A stretch of 64,000 nucleotides of DNA from JAAERC01 sp032123495 (GTDB lineage Bacteria; Zixibacteria; MSB-5A5; GN15; PGXB01), in the NCBI GenBank assembly GCA_032123495.1, contig JAQBFG010000068.1:6883-70882 (forward strand), in the 5' to 3' direction. Shown here one piece after another: positions 42,488 through 50,921 of the stretch. A program made the translations under genes and the position numbers. The notes beneath the pieces are model-generated. The model made no database searches. It worked only from the letters and a program-made list of their open reading frames with translations, and had not been told where the DNA came from. How positions within the stretch are numbered: position 1 is the first letter of the stretch; every line of letters begins with the position of its first letter.

Positions 42488-45400
42488 ATGAATATAATTA
42501 CCAAGATCTTCGGCACCAAACATGACCGGGATGTCAAAAAAGTCACCCCGCTGGTCGACGAAATAAATGAGTTTTTTGACAAGCTGAAAAACCTCTCCGA
42601 TGACGAGCTAAGAGCCAAAACCGATGAATTCAAAAAACGACTGATCGATGAAGAAACCCTCGACGATATCCTTCCTGAGGCCTATGCCGTTGTTAAAGAG
42701 ACCTGCAAAAGATTAGCCGGGACATCATGGGATGTCGCCGGAATCGAGACCGAGTGGAACATGGTTCCTTACGATGTTCAGCTTATCGGCGGAATTATTT
42801 TACATCAGGGAAAAATCGCCGAGATGGCAACCGGTGAGGGTAAAACGCTGGTTGCAACTCTACCGACCTATCTAAATGCCCTGACCGGCAAAGGTGTCCA
42901 TCTGGTCACGGTCAATGACTACCTCGCGCTACGTGACAGTGAGTGGATGGGTGAAATATTTAAATTCCTCGGCTTAACCGTTGGATGTATCCAAAATGAG
43001 ATGACTTCGGCTGATCGCGTGATTGAGTATAACAAAGATATCACCTATGGTACCAACAACGAATTCGGATTTGACTATCTACGCGACAATATGGCCCAGT
43101 CGAAAGAAGACCGGGTGCATCGCGGTTATAATTATGCCATCATCGATGAGGTCGATTCGGTTCTAATCGACGAAGCGCGGACCCCGCTGATTATCTCCGG
43201 GCCGGTTAAAAGCACAATCAATAAACGATATGGGGAGATGCGGCCGACGGTCAACACGCTGGTTCGTAAGCAGACCAATCTGATCAATGAAAGAATCGCC
43301 AAAGCTGAAAAACTTCTCCAAACCGGGAAAGATGATGACACCTATGAAGCTGGAAAACATCTTCTTGCGGTCAGTCGCGGCGCCCCCAAAAATAAAAAGT
43401 TTTTGAAACTGACCAAGGAACCGGGGATAAAATCTCTGATTGATTCAGTCGAATCAAATTATCTTCGCGACAAAAAACTTTACGAAATCGATGAGACGCT
43501 TAATTATGTCATCATTGAGAGAGAAAATACCATTGATTTGACTGATTTTGGCCGAACTCAGTTTCCTCAGGATATTCAGGAACTGTTTACTATTCCTGAT
43601 CTGAATGTCGGTCTCTCTGAAATTGAAGGTGACACATCTTTATCGGCGGATGCAAAAACAAAAAAAACCGATGAGCTTTATCGCCTGCATGGTGAACGCT
43701 CAGAAAAGGTTCATTCTATCAGTCAGCTTTTGAAAGCATATACCCTTTTTGAAAAAGATAACGAGTATGTCGTTCAGGACGGCAAAATTATGATCGTCGA
43801 TGAGTTCACCGGACGATTGATGCCGGGGCGACGGTATTCCGATGGTCTGCATCAGGCGATTGAAGCAAAAGAACAGGTCAAGATCGAGGGTGAATCGCAA
43901 ACACTGGCAACTATTACGCTCCAGAATTATTTCAGGATGTATGACAAACTGGCCGGCATGACCGGTACTGCCGAGACCGAGGCGCAGGAACTGTTTGATA
44001 TCTACAAACTCGATGTCACCTGCATCCCCACCAATGAGGCGGTCAGAAGAATGGACGGCGAAGATGTTATCTATAAAACCCGCCGCGAAAAATATAACGC
44101 TATCATTGAAGAGATCACCCATTGCCATAATCAAAAACAACCGGTGCTGGTTGGTACTGTCTCAGTCGAAGTCTCAGAAACTTTGTCTAGAATGTTAAAA
44201 CGAGCTAACGTTCCCCACTCGGTCCTTAATGCCAAACATCACCAGCAGGAGGCCGAAATCGTTTCCAAGGCGGGACAACCGGGAGCGGTGACGATTGCGA
44301 CCAACATGGCCGGTCGTGGAACCGATATTAAACTCGGCAAAGGTGTGGTCAAACATCCCAACTGTGCCCTGAAAGATCCGCGCCAGGACGAAGAGATCTG
44401 CCCGCATTATGAAGAATTAAACTGCAAGGAAACAGTCCCCTGCGGTCTGCATATTATCGGAACCGAGCGGCATGATGCCCGCCGAATTGATCGTCAGTTG
44501 CGCGGTCGTTCCGGCCGCCAGGGTGATCCCGGTTCCAGTCTGTTTTATATGTCGCTTGATGATAATCTGATGCGGATGTTCGGCTCCGACCGTTTGGCAA
44601 GTATTATGGATCGGCTTGGTGTCAAGGAAGGTGAGGTTATCACCGCCGGGATGGTCACCAAAGCTATCGAACGGGCGCAGAAACGGGTCGAGACGCAGAA
44701 CTTCTCGATTCGTAAACATACGCTGGAGTATGACGACGTCATGAACGCCCAGCGTGAGGTTATCTATGATCGCCGTCTCGCCGCTTTGGAAAGAAAATCT
44801 ATCAATGATGAAGTGACCGAGCTTATCGAGGAGGTGCTGGAATCGATCATTGAAAAGTATTGCCCCGAAAAAGAGTATCCGGAAAACTGGGAATTTTCGG
44901 CACTTCAAGCCGAGGTTCGTTTTACTTATCTGGTCGATCTAAAATTCAAGGAAGAAGATATCCCTGCCCTCACCCGCGAGACCCTGTTTAAGAATCTGCT
45001 TGGTGTCGTCATGAAGTTTTATAACCAGAAAGAACGGCTGTATGGTGAAGAGATCATGCGCAAACTCGAGAAATATGCCGTTCTGGTGACTATTGACCGG
45101 CACTGGCGCGATCATATGTATGAGATGGATCAGCTCAAAACCGGTATCGGTCTGCGGTCGTACGGTCAGCGTGATCCGTTGATTGAATATAAAAAAGAAT
45201 CTTACAATCTGTTTTCCGAACTAATCGGGACAATCGATAAAGATATTGTCGGGATGGTTTTCAAACTGCAAGTCAATATCCCAGAGGTGGAACGTGAGCG
45301 TCGGCAAAAAGAGATGCAGAGTCAGGATCTGGTCGCGTCGCATCAGGATACAGTCGGGATGGGATTCGGTTCGGCGACACAATCAGAAGAAGGCAGTCCG

Positions 45401-45526
45401 ATGGCCGAGGCCTCCCAGCGCGGTAAGGCGAAACCGATACAGCGTGAGGGCCCCAAAGTCGGCCGCAATGATCCCTGCCCCTGCGGCTCCGGCAAGAAGT
45501 ATAAAAAATGCCACGGCGCAAGTTGA
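42488..45526 (+). CDS. secA: Preprotein translocase ATPase SecA
   Basis: A 1012-residue SecA motor that drives Sec-dependent export. Motifs include Walker A MATGEGKTL (about residue 117), Walker B DEVDSVLIDEAR, GMTGTAETEAQE, NMAGRGTDIKLG and IDRQLRGRSGRQGDPGSS. The C-terminal zinc motif PCPCGSGKKYKKCH is a SEC-C domain. It is longer than the usual 830-900 residues because of an insertion in the preprotein-binding region (about 250-330, with KKFLKLTKEPGIKSL) and a Cys-rich insertion before GLHIIGTERHD (CALKDPRQDEEICPHYEELNCKETVPC, in two parts), which has four Cys and could bind zinc. The start ATG has no strong Shine-Dalgarno. Confidence 0.97.
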   Translation: MNIITKIFGTKHDRDVKKVTPLVDEINEFFDKLKNLSDDELRAKTDEFKKRLIDEETLDDILPEAYAVVKETCKRLAGTSWDVAGIETEWNMVPYDVQLIGGIILHQGKIAEMATGEGKTLVATLPTYLNALTGKGVHLVTVNDYLALRDSEWMGEIFKFLGLTVGCIQNEMTSADRVIEYNKDITYGTNNEFGFDYLRDNMAQSKEDRVHRGYNYAIIDEVDSVLIDEARTPLIISGPVKSTINKRYGEMRPTVNTLVRKQTNLINERIAKAEKLLQTGKDDDTYEAGKHLLAVSRGAPKNKKFLKLTKEPGIKSLIDSVESNYLRDKKLYEIDETLNYVIIERENTIDLTDFGRTQFPQDIQELFTIPDLNVGLSEIEGDTSLSADAKTKKTDELYRLHGERSEKVHSISQLLKAYTLFEKDNEYVVQDGKIMIVDEFTGRLMPGRRYSDGLHQAIEAKEQVKIEGESQTLATITLQNYFRMYDKLAGMTGTAETEAQELFDIYKLDVTCIPTNEAVRRMDGEDVIYKTRREKYNAIIEEITHCHNQKQPVLVGTVSVEVSETLSRMLKRANVPHSVLNAKHHQQEAEIVSKAGQPGAVTIATNMAGRGTDIKLGKGVVKHPNCALKDPRQDEEICPHYEELNCKETVPCGLHIIGTERHDARRIDRQLRGRSGRQGDPGSSLFYMSLDDNLMRMFGSDRLASIMDRLGVKEGEVITAGMVTKAIERAQKRVETQNFSIRKHTLEYDDVMNAQREVIYDRRLAALERKSINDEVTELIEEVLESIIEKYCPEKEYPENWEFSALQAEVRFTYLVDLKFKEEDIPALTRETLFKNLLGVVMKFYNQKERLYGEEIMRKLEKYAVLVTIDRHWRDHMYEMDQLKTGIGLRSYGQRDPLIEYKKESYNLFSELIGTIDKDIVGMVFKLQVNIPEVERERRQKEMQSQDLVASHQDTVGMGFGSATQSEEGSPMAEASQRGKAKPIQREGPKVGRNDPCPCGSGKKYKKCHGAS

Positions 45527-45557
45527 GAATTTATAGTTTACTGGGAGGAATTACAAT

Positions 45558-46457
45558 ATGTATAGCCGTATCAGCTTTATTACACTTGCGGTCTTCCTGA
45601 TATTTTTCATTGAAGCATATCCGGAGCAATCGATTCAGGGAGGATATTCCACAAAGCCCCTCGAAAAAGCCGTGTTTGATCAGGCCAGAACAACTGCCGG
45701 TTTGCTACATATCAATAGCTGGTTAAACGAAAACTATTCTTCTCTAACTGACAAAACCAAAAAAGGGCCAAGAGAAAATCTTTACTACTTGATAGATTCG
45801 TGGGTTAAAAGTATTTATCAACAAGATAGTGTAGTATTTCCTAAAGATTATGACGGAGTGTTAAAAAACTTCTTTTCTTGGTCAGAACGTTTAGGTGTGT
45901 ATGGAGGTAATCTGGTTTATAACTCACTCAAATCAGATCAGGATTCTTTAATGCCTGCCCTTAATATACCTCCAGAAAATATCTTGATTAGTTTAAATAA
46001 TGATATGTTTGATATTTCCTCTAAGAAAGGTTATTGGTCTGTTTCTATTCCTTATTATTTTATGATCTGGAAAGTGAAAGATTATGTAACGAAGGATGGA
46101 ATTAAAACGCAACTAATTGCCATTTCACCTGGTGCGGCATCTCACGACGGACAGGATGGGCAATCTCAATCGACATTAATGTTTTTATATGGCCCCGGAG
46201 AAAATTCTGAAACTTTCATACAGTACTGGTCCAAAATTTTTGGTTTTAACGGCAACGAAATTTCTGAAGAATTGCCACTTGATTCATTAAGAAGTCACAA
46301 ACTTTATGATAAGGAATCAAGCATATACACAGAATATACTTGCTTAAACTCCGAAAATGGAGCAGTTATGGTTTATTATAGCGGAGTTAATGGCCCTTAT
46401 CAATGGAATAGGCCATATTTTATAGATTTTCTTAATTCTCTTCGCAAATCATTCTAG
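45558..46457 (+). CDS. Secreted orphan protein
   Basis: A 299-residue exported protein that I do not recognise. The signal peptide is RISFITLAVFLIFFIEAYPEQ. The mature part contains a helical stretch (about 35-75), then ENILISLNNDMFDISSKKG and a strand-rich domain with MIWKVKDYVTKDGIKTQLIA. HDGQDGQSQSTLMFLYGPGEN is a Ser/Gly-rich segment of possible functional interest (about residues 195-215). GGGAGGA lies 9 bp before the ATG. It begins 31 bp after secA on the same strand and may share its transcript, but its AT-rich codons differ from secA. Confidence 0.7.
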   Translation: MYSRISFITLAVFLIFFIEAYPEQSIQGGYSTKPLEKAVFDQARTTAGLLHINSWLNENYSSLTDKTKKGPRENLYYLIDSWVKSIYQQDSVVFPKDYDGVLKNFFSWSERLGVYGGNLVYNSLKSDQDSLMPALNIPPENILISLNNDMFDISSKKGYWSVSIPYYFMIWKVKDYVTKDGIKTQLIAISPGAASHDGQDGQSQSTLMFLYGPGENSETFIQYWSKIFGFNGNEISEELPLDSLRSHKLYDKESSIYTEYTCLNSENGAVMVYYSGVNGPYQWNRPYFIDFLNSLRKSF

Positions 46458-46462
46458 TTTTA

Positions 46463-46489
46463 GTAGGGCAGGATCCCCGTGATCCTGCC
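46463..46489. repeat. 27-bp GTAGGGCAG...CCTGCC palindrome (family B)
   Basis: gggcaggatc (46467-46476 region) and gatcctgcc (46481-46489) pair around cccgt. It begins with gtagggcag and ends cctgcc, as does the 27-bp element in lptC at 63225-63251. Degenerate copies with GGGATC/GATCCC occur at 46518-46530 and 46550-46565. It lies between two convergent genes. Confidence 0.75.
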
Positions 46490-46597
46490 ATTATTCTTCC
46501 CTTTAAAATAATTATTGGCGGGATCGCCCTTCATTCTTCAGGACTTACGGCAGGGATCCCACCCTTTTTCTATCTGTCCTAATAATCTCACGGGAGA

Positions 46598-46930
46598 TTA
46601 GCGGCCCGGTAAGTCAATAACTTCTCCTCCGTCGACCGATATTGTGCAGGCACGTAATTTATTATCATATGATACTTCACATGGATGGGCGGTAATCACA
46701 ACGTTACTCACGTTTTCCTCAAGCACGATATTGAACTGGTTAGCCAAATAAACCAAAGATATACCTTTGACAGTTGTTCCATCCACAACAATTGTGCTGG
46801 CGTCATTATTGATTTCGCTAACTATTCCTTCTACCGTCTCGGAACAATCTCCTGCCCCAAAAGCTTGTATGGCGGTGAAGGTCAAAACAGCTGCTATAAC
46901 CACAAACATTATTCTAATTGCACGATTCAT
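46598..46930 (-). CDS. Small secreted protein with paired cysteines
   Basis: A 110-residue exported protein: signal peptide RIMFVVIAAVLTFTAIQAFGAG, then a single small beta domain with GIVSEINNDASTIVVDG, loosely like the OB-type DUF5666 strand pair. Three cysteines (DCSET, HPCEV, RACTI) are present. GGAG lies 8 bp upstream of the ATG. It has a 466-bp upstream region of its own. I cannot name the family. A periplasmic or secreted metal- or ligand-binding protein is possible, but nothing in the sequence proves it. Confidence 0.7.
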   Translation of the reverse strand: MNRAIRIMFVVIAAVLTFTAIQAFGAGDCSETVEGIVSEINNDASTIVVDGTTVKGISLVYLANQFNIVLEENVSNVVITAHPCEVSYDNKLRACTISVDGGEVIDLPGR

Positions 46931-47396
46931 GATAAAATCTCCTTTTAAATTGTTTTTCCCTGATCGGTTCTGATGTTTGCACCCACTTCCGGACTCAATG
47001 AATAATTATGACAAACAGATACGTTTAAAGATTTCCCCTTTCCTCGATAGCTTTCACTTACAGGTTCATGGTCCACAGATCTGAGTTACCATTTAATTAT
47101 ACAGAGTGTCTTTGGCTCAACTTCGTTCAGTTCGATAGAAAATAAAGGTCCTGGTTGACTTGTTTTTTTTCTTAGCTGGGGTAGCCCACCGCTTATCTCA
47201 TTTTTTGTATTGGCTCTTAGACGACCCTTCAAGCGTAAGATCTAGAGCGGTGGCGCACAGCTGATCAGGATTATTGTTTTTTTCCGGTATTCTGTTGACA
47301 TTAATTATTTTGTACGCCATTCTACTATGAATATGTGTTGTATAGTATTATGTTAGAAATCCAGTTTTGAGAACAACGGAGATCTCAAGGGAGAAT
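46931..47396. other. 466-bp divergent intergenic region
   Basis: AT-rich region between the small secreted protein and the APH-fold kinase. It holds an interrupted family A palindrome at 47182-47254. No gene, tRNA or other structure is recognised in the rest. Confidence 0.65.
47182..47254. repeat. Family A palindrome with 52-bp interior
   Basis: ccaccgct (47186-47193) and agcggtgg (47246-47253) are perfect arms. The left side starts ggggtagc exactly like the compact copy at 37417-37424, but here about 52 bp separate the arms. Confidence 0.6.
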
Positions 47397-48368
47397 ATGA
47401 AACATCAAATAGAGGACACCTTGTATGATCGCGCGGTTGAGGCCGTTATAGAAAGATTCCATCTTGATCGGACACGATTAAGGAAAATTGGGGAATATGA
47501 GAATATTATTTACGAATGCTCTCTCAACAACGAAGACTGTATTATTAGAATTACACACGAATCTCATCGAAATGAAAATCTATTGAAAGGAGAACTTGAA
47601 TGGATAGATTATTTGGGGGACCATGGCGTACCGGTTGCAGCACCCATATGTCTTACCAATAACGATAAGATTATACCGGTGAATATAGGAAACGCTGTCT
47701 TCTTAATCACATTCTTCACCAAAGCAAATGGGCATCATGTGAAATCTAAGGATTGGTCTAATGAACTAATAACCCTGTTGGGGCGAGAAATAGGCAAGCT
47801 ACACCAATGCTCCAGGCAATACATCCCGGCGGATTCAAAAATAAGAAGGCCGGAATGGAATGACGATATACTTAATCCTAAACACGATAACATCAGCAAA
47901 CTGCAAAACGTTATAAAAAAGCGTAACGAAGTGGTAAGACAGCTTTTGACTATGCGAAAGACCGATGCTTCGTATGGTCTAATCCATTTTGACATAAACT
48001 TTGGAAATTTCAAACTGAGTAATCAAGGAATTACTCTATTTGATTTTGACGATTGCTGCTATTGCTGGTTTATAAACGACATTGCCGTGCTTTTGGTCGA
48101 AAGTATAAATGTGTTTTGTGACACAACTGACAAGAGACCTTTTGTCCGTAATTTCCTCGAGCATTTCCTTAACGGGTACGAGCAGTTCCAGCATATTGAT
48201 GAAAACATGATGATCTTGCTGCCATTGTTTACCAAGTTGAGGGAATTAGAATTATATGCCTCGTTAGTCGAATTGCCGACGAGTGAATACTATGAACATG
48301 AGAAACAGTTTATGGTGAATAGGCAGCATTCTATTGACAACGATATACCTTTTGTTGAGCTGCAATAG
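47397..48368 (+). CDS. APH-fold phosphotransferase (homoserine kinase II/fructosamine kinase-like)
   Basis: A 323-residue protein of the aminoglycoside phosphotransferase superfamily. The N-lobe has IIRITHE (Lys-equivalent strand is degenerate) and a GELEWIDYLGDHGVP segment. The catalytic loop is GLIHFDINFGNFKLS (H-x-D-x4-N) and the metal site is LFDFDDCCYCWFINDIAVLL. These members phosphorylate small molecules such as homoserine or choline; drug resistance is not indicated. The ATG at 47397 was chosen because GGGAG precedes it closely, although the spacing is short; a TTG 30 bp earlier also opens the frame. It is a single gene ending at a palindrome. Confidence 0.85.
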   Translation: MKHQIEDTLYDRAVEAVIERFHLDRTRLRKIGEYENIIYECSLNNEDCIIRITHESHRNENLLKGELEWIDYLGDHGVPVAAPICLTNNDKIIPVNIGNAVFLITFFTKANGHHVKSKDWSNELITLLGREIGKLHQCSRQYIPADSKIRRPEWNDDILNPKHDNISKLQNVIKKRNEVVRQLLTMRKTDASYGLIHFDINFGNFKLSNQGITLFDFDDCCYCWFINDIAVLLVESINVFCDTTDKRPFVRNFLEHFLNGYEQFQHIDENMMILLPLFTKLRELELYASLVELPTSEYYEHEKQFMVNRQHSIDNDIPFVELQ

Positions 48369-48747
48369 TTTTTGTAACCCACCATTTATGGTGGGTATTA
48401 TAATATTGCACATGACACATACATTAAAAAAATCAAAATCTCCACCAAACCACACTTGTTTCTTATTCGCGTCAATGTGTACATGAGTGATTATACAGAA
48501 ATAGAAAATTACAATTTTACTACAAAGAAATTGTTCGAAAAGTGCTTTTTGGCAAAACGAAGCCATTTTCGCTGTAATAATATGACAGAGTATGAGTTAT
48601 AAGGAACTTTTGAGATTTATTGGTTGCCACCGGGCAGATGTGGACAGCTGCTGCGCACAATAACACAACTCAATAAACAGCTTGACTCGCAGTAGTAAAT
48701 TAATCACTTTTTGCGTATTAAAAGAAAATATAAAAGAGTGAGGTTTA
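48369..48747. other. 379-bp intergenic region before the thioesterase
   Basis: Apart from the family A palindrome at 48376-48398 I see only AT-rich sequence with a few short non-convincing frames. A promoter for the thioesterase must lie here, but no clear -35/-10 pair stands out. Confidence 0.6.
48376..48398. repeat. ACCCACC...GGTGGGT palindrome (family A)
   Basis: acccaccat (48378-48386) and atggtgggt (48389-48397) are perfect 9-bp arms with a 2-nt centre, 9 bp after the stop of the kinase gene. Preceded by tttttgta and followed by attataat. A bidirectional terminator role is possible. Confidence 0.75.
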
Positions 48748-49260
48748 ATGGACACGAAAAAGATGTCACAATCGCGAACGGTCAAAGCGATGCTGGTTCT
48801 TCCGCCCGATTCCAATGCCATCGGAACGATGTTTGGCGGAAAAGTGATGAGCTATATCGATGATATCGCGTCGATCTCCGCATATCGGCACTGCCGCCAG
48901 CAAGTTGTCACCGCCTCGACCGACTCGGTCGATTTCCTTTATCCGATCAACGTCGGACAGATGATCTGTATGGAATCGTTTGTCACCTGGACCCATAATA
49001 CCTCGATGGAGATCTATGTTAATGTCATCAGCGAAGATCTCAAAACCGGAGAGCGAAGAGTTTGCGCTTCATCATTTTTAACCTTTGTGGCAATCGACGA
49101 TAAAGGCAAAACTCAACCGGTTCCAGAGGTGATCCCGGAAACCGAATTTGAAAAGGAGCTTCATAGTACCGCTCCTGAAAGATATAAAAGACGAATGGAA
49201 CGAAAATCCAATTCGAAAAAACTGGCTAAGAAATTCCCGGTTGAAAGATTAAAACAATAG
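48748..49260 (+). CDS. Acyl-CoA thioesterase, hotdog fold (YciA/ACOT type)
   Basis: A 170-residue single-hotdog thioesterase. The family segment DSNAIGTMFGGKVMSYIDDIASISAYRHC contains the Asp and Gly-Gly of the active site (read as NAIGTMFGGKV and SYIDDIASI). DSVDFLYPINVGQMICMESFVTW is the second conserved strand, and VNVISEDLKTGERRV the third. A basic C-terminal tail (KRRMERKSNSKKLAKK) is added. It should hydrolyse short- or medium-chain acyl-CoA in the cytoplasm. GAGG lies 5 bp upstream of the ATG. The stop lies 6 bp from that of the convergent terC gene. Confidence 0.92.
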   Translation: MDTKKMSQSRTVKAMLVLPPDSNAIGTMFGGKVMSYIDDIASISAYRHCRQQVVTASTDSVDFLYPINVGQMICMESFVTWTHNTSMEIYVNVISEDLKTGERRVCASSFLTFVAIDDKGKTQPVPEVIPETEFEKELHSTAPERYKRRMERKSNSKKLAKKFPVERLKQ

Positions 49261-49266
49261 CAAAAA

Positions 49267-50205
49267 CTAATTTGTAGCTTCTTTTTTGCGTGGTTTCATA
49301 ATCGAAATCACAATCGAGACGGCCAGAAGCAATCCGATTATACCAAGCGCCCACATATCGGGGATTTTATAATAACCGGAAAGAAGCATCTTAATTCCAA
49401 CAAACGACAGTATCGCCGCGAGTCCATATTTAAGATAATAAAACATATCCATCAGACCGGCGAGAGCAAAATACATCGCCCGTAGTCCAAGAATAGCAAA
49501 AACATTTGATGAGTACACAATAAACGGATCAAGCGTGATCGCAAAAATAGCAGGAATCGAATCAACGGCAAAAACAACATCGGTGGTCTCAACCACGATC
49601 AAGACAACAAACAGCGGCGTTCCGAATGTTCTCCCAGCTTTTTTGATAAGGAATTTTCCGCCTTCATAATTATCCGTTAGGGGCATAAATTTTTTGACAA
49701 ATTTCAGGATAGGGTTTTTCTCAGGTTCGATCTTAGTATCTCCGGCGACCCCCATCTTGATACCGGTATAAACCAAAAATGCACCAAAAATATAAATGAC
49801 CCAATGAAACTTGGCGATAAGCAAAGCACCGACACCAATAAACAGTCCACGCATCACCAGTGCACCGATAATACCCCAGAAAAGAACTTTGTACTGATAT
49901 TTGTCTGGAACACCAAAATAGGAGAAAATCAAAAGGAAAACAAAAATATTGTCGATACTAAGTGATCGTTCAATCAGGTACCCGGTGAAAAATTGAAGTG
50001 CTTTGGTTTCACCTTCCCAGAAATATACAAGAACATTAAAAAGCAGGGCTACAATGACCCAGATAACCGACCAGATAAGACTTTCTTTGACAGATATTTT
50101 ATGATCTTTACGATGGAAAACGCCCAAATCAATCGCCAGCATCACCAATACTAACAGATTAAAGCCGCCCCAGATAAAATATTTATTAGTTAATAATTCC
50201 TGCAA
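49267..50205 (-). CDS. TerC/Alx family membrane protein
   Basis: A 312-residue polytopic protein of the TerC family (also called Alx/MntX), with about nine membrane segments. The conserved parts include MLAIDLGVFHRKDH, ERSLSIDNIFVFLLIFSYF and VETTDVVFAVDSIPAIFAITLDPFIVY; the Asp residues in SIDN, TTDV and AVDS are family marks. Members export Mn2+ or help metallate exoenzymes. It lies 29 bp after phoU. It is the last gene of nptA-phoU-terC, which links it to phosphate handling. No yybP-ykoY riboswitch fits in the short gap. Confidence 0.93.
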   Translation of the reverse strand: MQELLTNKYFIWGGFNLLVLVMLAIDLGVFHRKDHKISVKESLIWSVIWVIVALLFNVLVYFWEGETKALQFFTGYLIERSLSIDNIFVFLLIFSYFGVPDKYQYKVLFWGIIGALVMRGLFIGVGALLIAKFHWVIYIFGAFLVYTGIKMGVAGDTKIEPEKNPILKFVKKFMPLTDNYEGGKFLIKKAGRTFGTPLFVVLIVVETTDVVFAVDSIPAIFAITLDPFIVYSSNVFAILGLRAMYFALAGLMDMFYYLKYGLAAILSFVGIKMLLSGYYKIPDMWALGIIGLLLAVSIVISIMKPRKKEATN

Positions 50206-50234
50206 TTGATCGGTATCCTTAGGAACATCGCAAG

Positions 50235-50915
50235 TTATTCATCTTCGGTATCTTTGGCTCTGAAACCGATTCTTGGAAATGGATTAACAATCGAGCTGGC
50301 AATATTAGTCAGATGCGACGCCACTCTTTTCAGATATCTGAAATAGAGCGCCAGAACAACGGCATCGGATGGATTTGGCGGAGTACCGACGCCGCGAATA
50401 ATATCCCCCATAATTTTATCGCAACGAGTAGATATCCCACGATGCTCAATCATCATCTTTTTGGCCAATTCGACATCGGGACCAGACAGAACTTTGATAA
50501 TCTGATCAAACCGTAAAAGAATAGTCTCTTCGATTTCGACTAAATCTTTTTCATAAACTCCGCCATCGAGCTTTTCCGGATGCGCCTTGGCCAGTTCGGT
50601 TATATTTTTGGCAAAATCGCCAATCCGTTCGACATCGATAACAATCGAAACTAGAGCCAAACCGGGAACAATATTATGCACTCCGGAAATAGTTAGATGA
50701 GTCAGGACATTGCGGCGCACTTCCCGCTCGAATTTATTGATCTCTTTATCTTTCTCATAGATATCAAAAGGAAGTTCGGCATTATCACGGTCACGAAGAG
50801 ATTTTTTCGATGCACTAAACATCTCCAGGTCAGACCCGAGCATCATAATCGTAGTTTCTAGTGCCTGATCGAGAAGATTCTCTTTACCAAAAAGCTCTAT
50901 AAATTTCTTATACAT
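50235..50915 (-). CDS. phoU: PhoU-domain protein
   Basis: A 226-residue protein with two PhoU three-helix repeats: EKDKEINKFEREVRRNVLTH and SIVIDVERIGDFAKNITELAK in the first, then HRGISTRCDKIMGDIIRG and YFRYLKRVASHLTNIASSIVNPF in the second. The paired E-x-x-D/R-x-x-D metal-binding residues are visible. PhoU proteins control phosphate uptake systems; here the partner is probably the Na/Pi cotransporter whose gene ends 6 bp upstream. It lacks the PstB/PhoR neighbours of the classical Pho regulon. Confidence 0.9.
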   Translation of the reverse strand: MYKKFIELFGKENLLDQALETTIMMLGSDLEMFSASKKSLRDRDNAELPFDIYEKDKEINKFEREVRRNVLTHLTISGVHNIVPGLALVSIVIDVERIGDFAKNITELAKAHPEKLDGGVYEKDLVEIEETILLRFDQIIKVLSGPDVELAKKMMIEHRGISTRCDKIMGDIIRGVGTPPNPSDAVVLALYFRYLKRVASHLTNIASSIVNPFPRIGFRAKDTEDE

Positions 50916-50921
50916 AACATG

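Noticed and set aside
44417..44908. A 163-codon frame opposite secA
   Set aside because: A shadow of the secA codons. The sense protein is unambiguous over the whole stretch.
47397..48368. Possible aminoglycoside-resistance kinase
   Set aside because: Only the general APH fold is visible. Homoserine/choline/fructosamine-type kinases are more likely in this context.
50206..50234. A yybP-ykoY (Mn2+) riboswitch upstream of terC
   Set aside because: The gap to phoU is only 29 bp, too short for the riboswitch.
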